Below are positions 21,979-31,810 of a DNA stretch of 64,000 bases, in pieces (the first letter of the stretch is position 1; every line of letters starts with the position of its first letter). The DNA is from Diphasiastrum complanatum (lineage: Eukaryota; Streptophyta; Lycopodiopsida; Lycopodiales; Lycopodiaceae). Position numbers and translations under genes: made by a program. Where the stretch lies: the NCBI GenBank assembly GCA_029204225.1, contig CM055108.1, forward strand, positions 11,319,782 through 11,383,781, written 5' to 3'. The notes under the pieces are model-generated. The model had not been told where the DNA came from. It worked only from the letters and a program-made list of their open reading frames with translations, and did no database searches.

Positions 21979-22120
21979 TGTTAGGAATCCATAAATCATA
22001 ATATGGATGGAAAGACTAGGATTCGAACCCAAGACCTCCCTCATACTGGATGGGATGCTCTACCACTGAGCTATCCACCCTGTTTAATAGTTCTCTCTAG
22101 TGTGGATTGATATTCCAACA
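21979..22120 (-). repeat. TRIM LTR copy 3 (right, 5' end)
   Basis: 142 bp, TGTTGGAATATC...GGATTCCTAACA, differing from LTR 2 by a 2-bp deletion in CTAGAGAG and several substitutions. It is the 5' LTR of the array, followed by the PBS at 21963-21978. Confidence 0.85.
22009..22080 (-). other. tRNA-like sequence in TRIM LTR 3
   Basis: 72 nt with perfect boxes: A TAGCTCAGTGG and B GGTTCGAATCC. The acceptor arm is weaker (GGGTGGA against TCTTTCC). Being in the 5' LTR, it is the copy that would drive a pol III transcript through the array. Confidence 0.8.
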
Positions 22121-23899
22121 GCAACAGAGGTAGGTTTATCATGACTGATAAATGTTTGAGGGATGAATCGATCAGGTTTTTGTCGTTGTCAAGTAGATCT
22201 TCGAGTTGCAGATTCCCGAGTAGATGAATCTCCTAGGTGTATGACAAGGATGTCTTCAAATTGTGGTCCAGGCCTATCGTAGGTCAAGGCCTATCGATGG
22301 TGAACGAAGTTGTTGGGACAAACTCCTTAATTTGCTACTTTTGCTTAAAATCATAGAGCTTGTCACAACATCACGGCTGAATGATATCTGACTAGTTTCA
22401 ACATCGTAGATGCGATATGCTTTATGCGATGTTGAGTAACCAATGAAAATATTTTTGCAGCTGATTGGGTCTGGTTTTTTTCTCAGATCAGATGGTATTT
22501 GGGCATAACAGAGGCATCCAAACACATGAAGATGTTTAAGACTTGGTTTTTTATTATAGTAGGCTTCAAACGGGGTCTTAGAGTCGACTACCTTTGGGCT
22601 TGAATAGTTTTGCATATAGTAGGCTGTAGATATTGCTTCAACCCAAAATTTCTTGGGTAACTGAGCATTGGACATTATGGATCATGCTACATCCAAAAGT
22701 ATTCGATTCGTTCTTTCAGCTACTCCATTTTGTTGTGGAGTGTATTTGGCGGTGAATTGATGGTGCATGCCACATGAAGATAAGTAGTCCGCCATGTCGT
22801 CAAACATCTCTCCCCCAGAATCAGACTGCAGGGTCTTGATCCTCTGACCAATTTGAGTCTCAGTAAACTGTTTGAATTTCTTGAAACAATTGAATGCCTC
22901 AAATTTGTTCTTGATGAATATAATTTTGGTGAATCTGGAGAGTTCATCATAAAGGTGATGAAATATAAAGTCTGGCCCAAAGAGGGCACTCTCGTAGGAC
23001 CACATAAATCACCATGGATTAATTCTAGAATAGACTCAGCCCTTTTGGCAATCCTTTGGGAAATCTCGTCCTAAGTTGTTTCCCTAGTAAGCACATTTCA
23101 CATATAGTCTAATTTCTTGTTGAGACAACATTAATTCTCATATAGTTGACCATACTATTATGATGCATATACAAGATAGACCTCATGTTTAAGTGCACTA
23201 ATATTTGATGCCATACATGAGCATATAAATTACTCATAAAAAGTGCATAATCATGACTCAAGATATATAAATTTCCTTCTCTGTGTGCAAAGAGGAACAT
23301 TCGAATTTTTGTCAAGAATGGTACATCAACCAGAAGTAAACAAAGTGCTATAGCCTTGATCATTGATCTTGCTTATAAACAATAAATTATTTGTTAGTTT
23401 GGGTACATAGAGTACACCGTCAAGTTGTCTAGTGATACCATATAGGAATTGAAGTTGAATAGAGCCTTGGCCTTCGACTTTGTGTGAGTTTGAGTCTCCA
23501 AAGAATATGTACTTTGATTCAGTTGTTGTGAGAATCCAGAATAGATTCTTGCAAGGAGCCATGTACTGAGAAGCACCTGAATATAGATACCATTCATAGG
23601 CATCTCTACATGATTGATCGTGTACCATCAGCACCTTCTATTCTTCTTGGGAATTTATGACAGAGTCAAAGCCTCCTTCCTAGTGCTATTGCATCTTTTT
23701 CTTTGCTTCATTGTGCTTGAGAATCCGACAGTCCTTGATGTTGTGATTGGTTCTCTTGCAATATTTGCAAAAGAGTTTGTTCTTGGCAGATTGTTGTCGA
23801 CTGTGTTGTTGTTGTTGTGTTGAATCTGTCTGCTCAGTCTTTGTCTTCTTGTCCTTGAAGTTCTTCTTCTTGGATTGTTGCTTATTAGAGTACAAGGCC
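22121..23899 (-). pseudogene. copia F integrase, protease, zinc knuckle
   Basis: Minus strand. The CCHC knuckle CKYCKRTNHNIKDC (near 23750-23790) is followed by protease WYLYSGASQYMAP (the catalytic Asp of D-SGAS is Tyr here) near 23540. Then come VLYVPKLTNNLLFIS and GAG-pre-integrase traces around 23110-23330. Integrase has LQSDSGGEM (second Asp) and QQNGVAERTNR (Glu) around 22720-22830. Its C-terminal part is at 22274-22675 (KTPFEAYYNKKPS, VFGCLCYAQIPSD, GYSTSHKAYRIY). Several frameshifts and stops occur. This joins the RT on the far side of the TRIM array and the gag on the far side of insertion G. Confidence 0.8.
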
Positions 23900-23944
23900 A
23901 TTTTTGTCAGATGGGTATACAAGCACGAACGATTCGACTGCAAG

Positions 23945-25085
23945 TGGGTATACAAGAAAAAACTAAAATGAGATGGCACTATTGGCCGGTACAAGGCAAG
24001 GCTTGTCGCAAAGGGCTACACGTAGAGATATAGTGTCGACTATTTTGACACATATTCGCCCATGGTGAAGATGACAAGCATAAGGCTACTCCTTGCATAT
24101 GCCACACAGTACAATCTGGAAATTTACCAGATTGATGTGAAAACAACCTTTCTCCATGGAGATCTAGAGGAGGAAATCTTCATGAAACAACTGAAGGCTA
24201 TGAAGACCCTGACAACAGACAATATGTCTGTCGATTGCAGAGATGCGTCTACGGTCTAAAACAGGCATCACTGGCCTGGTACAAAAAGCTTGATGGTCTT
24301 CTGAAGTCTCTAGACTTCAACCCTACTCAACCACACTATAATGCCTAAATCAAAAGAGTAGGAAAGGATTTTGTGATACTGACCATTTTCGTGGATGATT
24401 CGCTGATGATAGAAAACTCCTTGATGCTGATCAAAGACACAAAGAGTCTGATTTCTGAAAGCTACGAAATCACAGATCTTGGAGAAACAACAAAATGCCT
24501 AGGGTTGGAGATCATAAGAGATCGAACAAATGGGAAAATGCACTTGAGTCAGTCAGAATATGCCAAAAAAGTGCTGAAGCAGTACCACATGATGGACTGC
24601 AAACAGAAAACCACACCAATGATAGCTAGAGCCAAGCTCACGAAACAAGATTGCCCAAAAACAGAAGAGGAAGAAAAGAAGATGGCGGGAACCCTACCAG
24701 AACTTAATCGGGAGTCTGATGTTCTTGACAATTTGTACTAGACCGGATTTGGCCTTCTCTGTTTATGCATTGAGCCAATTCTGTTCCAATCCTGGTCTAG
24801 CACATTGGCAAATGGCCAAACGAATCCTACAGTATCCGATGGGTACCCAGAATATTGGATTAACCTACAAAGCTAGAAACGAGGAGAAAGGATTCGAGCT
24901 GCATCACTATAGTGATGCGAGCTAGGCAAGCTGCAAGGATAACAACAAGTCCATTACTGGAGGATGTACAATAGCGTGCAGAGCTACAATAAGCTGGATA
25001 TGCAAAAAGCAAACCCTAGTACCTCAATTCTCTTGCGGCCACTCTTTACCAAGCAAAGAGAGACAATTGGATTGAACGAACAAAG
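23945..25085 (+). pseudogene. copia G reverse transcriptase and RNase H
   Basis: RT begins CKWVYKKKLK, IGRYKARLVAKGYT, a stop, then YSPMVKMTSIRLLLAYATQYNLEIYQIDVKTTFLHGDLEEE. It frameshifts near 24200, and continues at 24373 with the catalytic box FVDDSLMI, then YEITDLGETTKCLGLEI and LSQSEYAKKVLKQY. Another frameshift near 24720 leads to TRPDLAFSVYALSQF and AKRILQYPMGT. RNase H starts YSDAS, then TAG (normally a Trp codon), ASCKDNNKSITGG and soon degrades. It ends at the polypurine tract TTCAAGAGGGAG. Confidence 0.82.
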
Positions 25086-25105
25086 CTGCAAGGTTCAAGA
25101 GGGAG

Positions 25106-25844
25106 TGTCAGAAATGGTGAGCTCCTGCAACTTTGTCGCAGCACGAACAAGACACGAAGGTCGAACGAGAATAATTCGCGATAGTCAACGTGTCTTTGAC
25201 ACGAAGCACGAACGATTCACGAATCAATCGCGAATCGTAAACGCACCTCCAAGACCGCAAAACAAAAAGAATGAAACAAACGAAGAGAAATCCTGCCAGC
25301 TGGCAGCTCAACCAGGCTTCATGCCCAGCTGAAACGAATAGCAACAACAGAGACTAACTAACTAGTTGATTAGCGTTAACTAGTCTTGTGATTCTATGTT
25401 TATCTATCTTGTGAACTCCACACAGTGGAGGTATAAACGATCCTCTCTAGATCATAACCCAAAAAGAAGAGGAAAAAGAATAGAGATCGTGAATACAGAG
25501 AGAGACGTAGCGAATAGAGTAAGAAAGCAAATATACCATAGTTGTGCATGAAAGTCTGCCAACGAGCAGAACATAGCGAAAGAGCAGAGAGTCAATCTGC
25601 CAACGAGCGACAAACTGACGATCTTGCTCTAAAACCAAACTAACAATATAGTTGCTCTATTTCATGTATCTCTTGGCCTTGTGCTGTGTCTCTTGATTGC
25701 TAGAATAAAATATGTTATGTGATGCGTAGTTGAGTGTCTGGGATCCCGTAAGAGCTTCCGCACAAAAAGAAAATTCAAAGACAGAAAATTGTTCGTGAAT
25801 CAGAAATAGAGGACGAACACAAGAAAGAAAAAGTTTCCGCAACA
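25106..25844 (+). mobile_element. copia G 3' LTR
   Basis: 739 bp from TGTCAGAAATGG to TTTCCGCAACA, preceded by polypurine AAGAGGGAG and followed by the target repeat ATTTT. The first third is rich in CGAA/TCGCGA words (ATTCGCGAT, AATCGCGAATCG). A candidate TATA-like region lies near TATAAACGATCC (25432). Confidence 0.85.
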
Positions 25845-26460
25845 ATTTTCTTGTTGCTTGATGTAGATAAGCTTTTTCTCCTTACTTCGTCTTGCAATAG
25901 ACTTGTTGTCAACTTCTAGAGTGATAGCGCAGGAGTATTGCTCAAAAGCAATACTAGATTGTTGTAGGAGGGAGGAATACTGGCAAGAAGAGACATAGTA
26001 GAATCTTCTTCCGAAATTGGCAAACCTATTACAACTAATTGATTCAACAACTGCTTGAACTCATTCTATTAATCGCTGACTGGGGTACCTTCACTCATTT
26101 TGAGGGTAAGGACCTTCTTTTTCAGAAAAAGACTAGTTGACACATCTGATGTTTCATAAATTCTTATCCCATGCTTCTTTCGAAGTGAAACAATTTGATA
26201 CATGGGCTATATGAGTATCTTTCAGATTAAAGGATACAATGGCAAGTGCTTTGCCATCCCTTGCCACCCATACGGGTAACAGTTCTGGTTCAAACGGTCT
26301 GGCTATTGAACCATTAACATATCCCCATAGCTCCTTTTTTATTAGTGTCATCCTCATATTGAATTTCCACATGTGGAAATCATCTTTGTTGAACTTATTG
26401 ATCAATCGAATTTTTAAGGTTGATCCTTCCATGAAGATCGAAGAACAGAGATTGTACACA
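25845..26460 (-). pseudogene. copia F gag, N-terminal part
   Basis: Minus-strand gag (UBN2 type) with LINKFNKDDFHMWKFNMRM, GYVNGSIARPFEPE, IAHVSNCFTSKEAWDK, then after a frame change SLFLKKKVLTLKMSEGTPVS, FKQLLNQL and a region rich in LS and KK that meets element G. The C-terminal gag and zinc knuckle lie beyond G at 23686-23899. The ATG is near 26429. Confidence 0.82.
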
Positions 26461-26540
26461 AATCAACTATTAACTAGGTCTTAAAATATGGACCTATTTT
26501 GGTTCTTTTAATCTCAAGACTCTAGTGCATCCAAAATCAT

Positions 26541-26583
26541 GGCTTTGATACCAATCTATTGGTTTTCTATTGCTCTAATACCA
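26541..26583 (-). other. copia F primer-binding sites (two candidates)
   Basis: On the minus strand TGGTATTAGAGC (about 26572-26583) is followed 16 bp later by TTGGTATCAAAGCC (26541-26554). Either could mark the end of the 5' LTR of F; one may be a relic of a duplication such as that seen in the A/B family. Confidence 0.5.
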
Positions 26584-27299
26584 CTTTGATGGGAATGACA
26601 TAGGGTTTCTCATGCCGCAACGGAATAGGAGGCCGTCATCCCACCAAAGCAGCTCTACGTCACATATGCGCTCGCTGACGGAATGCAGTTCGTCTCTCAT
26701 CATCTTGATTATGGTCATATAGGTCTGAATGTGCTCTCATTGTTCCATTCGGGCACTATTCGACTTTGACTTCAAGAACATGATCCTAGATGGATTTGAT
26801 GTCTTTAACTACTCTTTCAATGCATCCCAACCAAAAATGGACTTTATGGGTCCCACATAAGGTGCAAGATGTGAAAAATACTCCCACATAATGAGAGAGA
26901 CCTCATGATCACTTTCCTCCTCTTATTTGTGAAAAAATCAGATACAAAACATGCTTAATGGATCAATAAGATCTAGCGGTAAATTTGGTTGCACATTTAG
27001 TTCATCAACAATTAGAAAATCACGCATCTAACATGCTAGAACATGGAAATGCATGCAAATCTCATTAAAATCACTATGAATAAATATGGTATTGTCCATG
27101 TATGTACAATAGTAGTAGTACACTATCCTTCACATGTGTGAACTCAAGAACAACAAAAAAAATTACCATTCTACAAATTAAAAAATCAATATATCAAGAG
27201 GAGAAGAGCTAGAAGAAGACTATTAATAACATAGAAGATGAATGTTCTCCAAGTAAAGAGAAAAATCTTGAATAAGATTCTCTATGATGGTACACTTAG
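26584..27299 (-). other. gag relic and unassigned LTR-like DNA
   Basis: At about 26620-26780 the minus strand reads RMEQ, a stop, EHIQTYMTIIKMMRDELHSVSERI, a copia gag fragment. From 26860 to 27299 nothing was recognised. The 5' LTR of F should begin at about 26584, but no second copy is available to confirm its extent. Confidence 0.45.
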
Positions 27300-27569
27300 A
27301 ATTTGTTTCGAACAGGAACACAGATCATGCTACACAGTAACACAAACAGAAAACACTCTCCATACCAAGCTCACATAGCAACTATATTTCTAAAAATTAA
27401 ATTACACTGTACATATAGTTTTTCACTCAGGCAACCCATGCATGACCTAGGTTGCCGTTGGCGGGACGTGTGTCCCATCGACTTGCCTCGTGGCAAGGCC
27501 AACTAATCCTTATCGCGACTGATAGGACCCACAATATAGTAGCACAATGATTCTACTTTAATTCTAACT
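27300..27569 (-). mobile_element. copia J 3' LTR (partial, inferred)
   Basis: On the minus strand a polypurine run TTTAAGGGAGAG is followed by AGTTAGAATTAAAG, likely a mutated TGTTAGAATT LTR start. The LTR extends to lower coordinates; its other end is not defined. Confidence 0.5.
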
Positions 27570-28378
27570 CTCTCCCTTAAAGTCTACTTTTTATACAGTC
27601 ATATACATAGCTTTAAAGTCAACAAACTTTAAGTACATAAAACTTTGATCTAAACTTATCAAACTTTTCTCCAACAAGTGGCTTAGTGAAAATATCAGCT
27701 AGTTGTTCTTCCGTACTACAATGAACAACATTAATTTCACGACTCAGCGGCCTCTCACGTATAAAGTGATACTGAATCTCAATGTGTTTGGTTCAAGCAT
27801 GGAACACTGGATTCTTTGCTAGCTGAATGCCACTTTGACTATTGCTATGTAAAGTTGTGGGATTTTTTTGCTTCATGCCAACTTCTTCCAAGATTTGTCT
27901 CAACCATATAGCTTCATGTGCTGCACTACACATTGTCTTATACTCTGCTTCTGTGGTGGATAGAGCAATTGTACTTTGCTTCTTACTATACCGTGAAAAG
28001 CAACTGCCACAAAACTGGAATACATACCCCGTGGTGGATCTACAATCATCATAGTCACCTCCTCAATCTGCATCCACATAGCCACACAACTCAGGTAAAC
28101 CCTCATGCTTCCTGTAAATCAAGCCATAATCTGAAGTGCCTTTTACATAACACAAAATGCGCTTAGCTGCCTTCCAATGTGTTTCCGTAGGTGCTGCCAT
28201 AAACTGACTTACAATACCAACAACATAGCATATATCTGGTCTAGTTGTGGTAAGGTAAATCAAGCTCCCTACTAACTGCCTATACAGAACGTAGCATCAA
28301 ATGATTGTGACTCATCAAGCTTAGAAAGCTTTTTACTTGGTTCAATAGGAGTATTCACTAGTTTGCAATCTTGCAACC
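27570..28378 (-). pseudogene. copia J RT C-terminus and RNase H
   Basis: Minus strand: RT tail TRPDICYVVGIVSQFM and HWKAAKRILCYVKGT, then RNase H GYVDAD, the ALSTTEAEYKTM motif, HSNSQSGIQLAKNPVFHA, TKHIEIQYHFIRE and the terminal DIFTKPL. The catalytic set D-E-D is partly kept (D in GYVDAD, E in TTEAEY; the third Asp of DNQS reads SNSQS). Upstream it stops abruptly at 28378, where + strand element I begins. Confidence 0.82.
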
Positions 28379-28970
28379 TAAACCTGTGCAACAACTCTCA
28401 GATAATGGTGAAGAATATATCTCTATCGAGTTTAAGGAGTACAACCAAAGCGAAGCCATTGAGCAGCAATTCATCACTCCTTACAATCCTCAGTCTAATG
28501 GCTTAGCCGAGAGGGAGAACCGTACCCTAGTTGAATCAACCAAATGTATGCTAGCGCATGCATCGTTGCCCAAGAGATTCTGGGCCGAAGCTATCTCCAC
28601 TACAACTTACGTCCAGAACAGATGTTCGACCAAGGGCCTCTCAGACAAGACACCCCACGAGGTGTGGACAGGATCTAAGCCTTCTGTGAAGAACCTAAGA
28701 ATATTTGGGTGCATTGCCTATGCGCAGATCCCAAAAGACACGAGGAAGAAATTGGACTTCCAAGGTCTCAAGACCATCCTGATTGGATATACTTCATCTG
28801 ATAATACATACAAGCTGTATGATCATGATATTCAACAAGTCTTGTATAGCCGAGATATAGTCTTTATTGAGGATCAGTTCGTCGACATCAAAGGCAAGGA
28901 TATTGCTCCAGGAGAACCTTCATCACCTGCCATTGACATGCCCCTAGGAGTGGTTCATTAGTCGAATCCT
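28379..28970 (+). pseudogene. copia I integrase, C-terminal part
   Basis: + strand frame with QLSDNGEEYIS (second catalytic Asp), TPYNPQSNGLAERENR (Glu), PKRFWAEAISTTTYVQNRC, KTPHEVWTGSKPSVKNLRI, AYAQIPKDTRKK and LIGYTSSDNTYKLYDHD. The first part of integrase, protease and gag are missing because element J is joined at 28378. Confidence 0.85.
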
Positions 28971-29009
28971 CCCAGAAGATCAAGCCGAGTGTGCACATAG
29001 CCCACAAGT

Positions 29010-30630
29010 TATACTCATGAGTCTGCATGTCTCTTGATACATGAACCGATGACAGTCGAAGATGCACTCAGCCAACCAAACTCTGATCTCTGGAGAGAAG
29101 CTATGGACAGAGAGTATTCCTCTCTGATCAAGAACCATACATGGTCACTAGTCGAAGCTCCTATTGGCTGCAATATCATTGATTGCAAATGGATCTTCAA
29201 GATCAAATACAATGCCAATGGAGCAATTGATTGAAGGAAGGCAATACTGGTAGCACGAGGATTCATTCAGATTTCCAACATCGACTATAGCAAGACTTTT
29301 AGTCCAGTAGTCAAACATTCATCGATCTGAATGCTCCTGTCTTATGTTGCAGCTGTTGACCTCAAAGTACATCAACTTGATATACAAACAGCCTATCTGA
29401 ATGGAGTTATACAAGAAAATATCTACAAGATCCAATCCGAAGGATACGTTTTGAAAGGTATGAAGAATCATGTCTGTAAACTCCACAAAGCACTTTACGG
29501 CTTGAAACAGTCTGCCAGAGGTTGGTTCCAGAGGATCAACACATTCCTCTTGAACAAGGATTCAAACCAAGTAGTGCCGATTGCAACGTCTATTCCAAGT
29601 TAGTGTAGCAATCCTTCATTATCATCACCTTATACGTGGATGATACGTTGCTTTTCAGCAACAATACCAATTTGGTCAAGGATTCTAAGCAGATGCTGTT
29701 TTCAGAGTTTGACATGACTGATCTGGGCAAAGCTCACACCTGTTTGGGTATTCAGCTCCACAGAGACAGAGCGAGATGGCTGATCTACATCACTCAACAA
29801 AGGTATTTTCACAATGTTCTTAACATATACAATCTAATGAATTGTAAACTAGCTCACTCACCGATGGATCCAGGCCTGCATTTGTCAAAGGACCAATGTC
29901 CCCAGACCAAGCAAGAAGTGGAGCAGATGAGAGAGTATCCTTATCGATCGATACTTGGATCTCTCATGTACGCAATGGTTTGTACAAGACCAGATATCTC
30001 TTTTGCAGTAAGCTCACTCAGCCAATATATGGCTAATCCTGGCATTACCCATTGGAAGGCTCTCATAAGAGTCATGAGATATATTTGAGCTACCATTGAC
30101 CAGTGCATTTGCTATGGAGATGTCAACAACGACAATCTTTATCAACTCAGTGGATATTCTGATGCAAGCTGGGAAGGAGATGTAGACAATCGTAAGTCCA
30201 CATCTGGATTTACATTCTTCTTAAACGACGATTCTATATCATGGAACAGTGGTAAGCAAACCTCTATTGCACTTTCTTCTATATAAGCATAATACATTGC
30301 TGCTTCTCAATATATTAAGGAAGCGTTTTGGTTGAGAAATTTACTGTCAGACATTAATTTGTATAAGTACTGGCCTACAATTTTATACTGTGATAATCAA
30401 AGTGCTATTGCCTTATCGACCAACCCTAAATTTCACTCTAGGAGTAAGCACATTGAAACCAGATATCACTACATCAGGGACAAGGTTCTGAACAAGAAGG
30501 TGAGCTTAACCTACTGCAGAACGCAGGACATGGTTGCAGATATATTCATGAAAGCACTAAGTGTTAATGCACACAACAAATTTTGTGCATTGCTTAGTCT
30601 AAAGATCAAGGCATTCACGGATCCAGATTA
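29010..30630 (+). pseudogene. copia I reverse transcriptase and RNase H
   Basis: RT: EPMTVEDALSQPNSDLWREAMDREY, IIDCKWIFKIKYNANG (stop), DYSKTFSPVVK, VHQLDIQTAYLNGVIQEN, KALYGLKQSARGWF. A frame change near 29600 leads to LYVDDTLLFS (YVDD intact), EFDMTDLGKAHTCLGI and TRPDISFAVSSLSQYM. RNase H: YSDASWEGD, NRKSTSGF, an ALSS motif whose Glu codon is now TAA, CDNQSAIALSTNPKFH, SKHIETRYHYIRDKV and ADIFMKAL. About four stops or frameshifts disable it. It ends before the polypurine tract AAGGGGT. Confidence 0.85.
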
Positions 30631-30636
30631 AGGGGT

Positions 30637-31109
30637 TGTCGTATAGTCTGCATATCTACATGTAAAATTAGACAAACGAATAAAACACGACTGTCTGCAT
30701 AAATACAAGTAAATTCTCACAAGCGAAGAAAAGGTGAAAAACGCAACACTTTATTTTTACACATGTTTTGTGACAAGCAAAAAAGACGACACTGCCTTAC
30801 AAAATGCCAAAGGTGCTTTAGGAAAAGCGAAGGCACCTTGTAAATCAAATCCTAAGGCATTTCGTCAGAGTGACACATTTTTCACATCTTCATCAACGTT
30901 CATTTTAGCAAAGGCTGACGTCGCGGTTTTTCACGCTCATCCCATACAATTGTGCTAACGGATTTGACAACGATAGAAGCTACCCACGATCTCCTACAGA
31001 CAACACATCCACTTTGTACTTTATTCATCTGCACACCTATAACATTGTGTATATAGATTAGATACCATTTGCGTATACAGTGATGAACGATGAAGTGTGT
31101 GTAATATAA
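30637..31109 (+). mobile_element. copia I 3' LTR (end uncertain)
   Basis: It begins TGTCGTATAGTCTGC right after AAGGGG. The right end is not fixed. A possible site is 31109, where TAGTATCAGAAGC (primer-binding-site-like) follows, but the LTR could continue to about 31600. Confidence 0.55.
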
Positions 31110-31379
31110 TAGTATCAGAAGCTTATCAGAGATTGCTTTGCACATTGATTCTTATTGTTAGTAATACGTTCATTTATTTTACAGATTGAATTAGCTTTGT
31201 AGAGCACACGGTTTTGTCCGCTATTGTCTTGTGCTCTACCGCATTATTGACATGTATATTTTGCTATACTTAATCTGATAATAGCTCTTTTGTTCTGCGT
31301 TCAGATTTGTGTCGATATTGCTATGCTTTTCTTCATTCTGTCTGACTTTCTTGTTGCTCAATATGGTAATCTATTTTTA

Positions 31380-31710
31380 GCAAGTTATTATTAGCCTAGT
31401 TGTTGACGACTAATATTTAGTCTTGCTTTTCGCGAATCATTTGCGACCGATTATCAGTCGAGCTCAGTCTAGCTCTTCGCGAATCATTCGCGACATATAA
31501 TTTGTCTAGTTGTTCACGACAAATTATTCTTCTAGTGTTATGTTAATGTCTGGCTACGTAATCAGAACGACCGTGATTTCTATTACTAATGTTCTGTTCA
31601 TTTCTGATAGGCGTAGTCATGCTTAGGGAAAAAGTAATACAACTCATTCCGCTGCGCATGAACACTTTCTGTTCGAGTTCGTTTCTCGTTCGAGTTTCGA
31701 GTTCGCTTCT
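31380..31710. repeat. short TTCGCGAATCATT and TTCGAG repeats
   Basis: TTCGCGAATCATTTGCGACC and TTCGCGAATCATTCGCGAC occur about 60 bp apart, alternating with GTTGWYGAC..A.TATT. A TTCGAGTTCG cluster lies at 31673-31708. Similar CGAA/TCGCGA words in the opposite direction are in the G LTR (25160-25240), so these may be LTR regulatory repeats. Confidence 0.55.
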
Positions 31711-31810
31711 TTTCGTGTTCATTTTTTTTTCAAGCTATTTTCATTCCTCACACTCAGACACCCTCTTTCTCCAACAAAGGCGACTGTGTTGCTTACTAAT
31801 TGTATAATGG

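Larger units (their letters stand above)
21469..22120 (-). mobile_element. TRIM-like miniature LTR retrotransposon array, tRNA-like LTRs
   Basis: Three LTR copies separated by two 116-bp internal segments, all on the minus strand: LTR-int-LTR-int-LTR. LTRs begin TGTTGGAATATCAATCC and end CCTAACA or TTCTAACA. The internal segment starts right at the LTR end with the primer-binding site TGGTATCAGAGCC (complementary to iMet tRNA) and ends with GAGGGG(GG)A, a polypurine tract abutting the next LTR. There is no coding capacity; the unit is 260 bp. These are the defining features of TRIM/SMART elements. Each LTR holds a 68-72-nt tRNA-like sequence with pol III boxes. The array sits inside the reverse transcriptase region of copia F. 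A clean target duplication was not seen because the left terminal bases have changed. A tandem SINE reading fails to explain the PBS, PPT and TG...CA ends. Confidence 0.85.
23900..25849 (+). mobile_element. copia G insertion with ATTTT target duplication
   Basis: A + strand copia element of 1940 bp (23905-25844) interrupts the gag of F. It is flanked by the 5-bp direct repeat ATTTT (23900-23904 and 25845-25849). It begins with TGTCAG, the first bases of its own LTR, but the rest of the 5' LTR, gag, protease and integrase are gone. After about 40 bp of scrambled filler it enters reverse transcriptase. The 3' LTR is complete. When the insert and one target repeat are left out, the F gag frame is continuous, confirming the boundaries. 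Confidence 0.88.

Noticed and set aside
21469-22120. Tandem tRNA-derived SINEs
   Set aside because: TG...CA repeat ends, a PBS flush with one end and a polypurine tract flush with the other, and equal 116-bp spacers are LTR-retrotransposon features. No poly-A or LINE-like tail is present.
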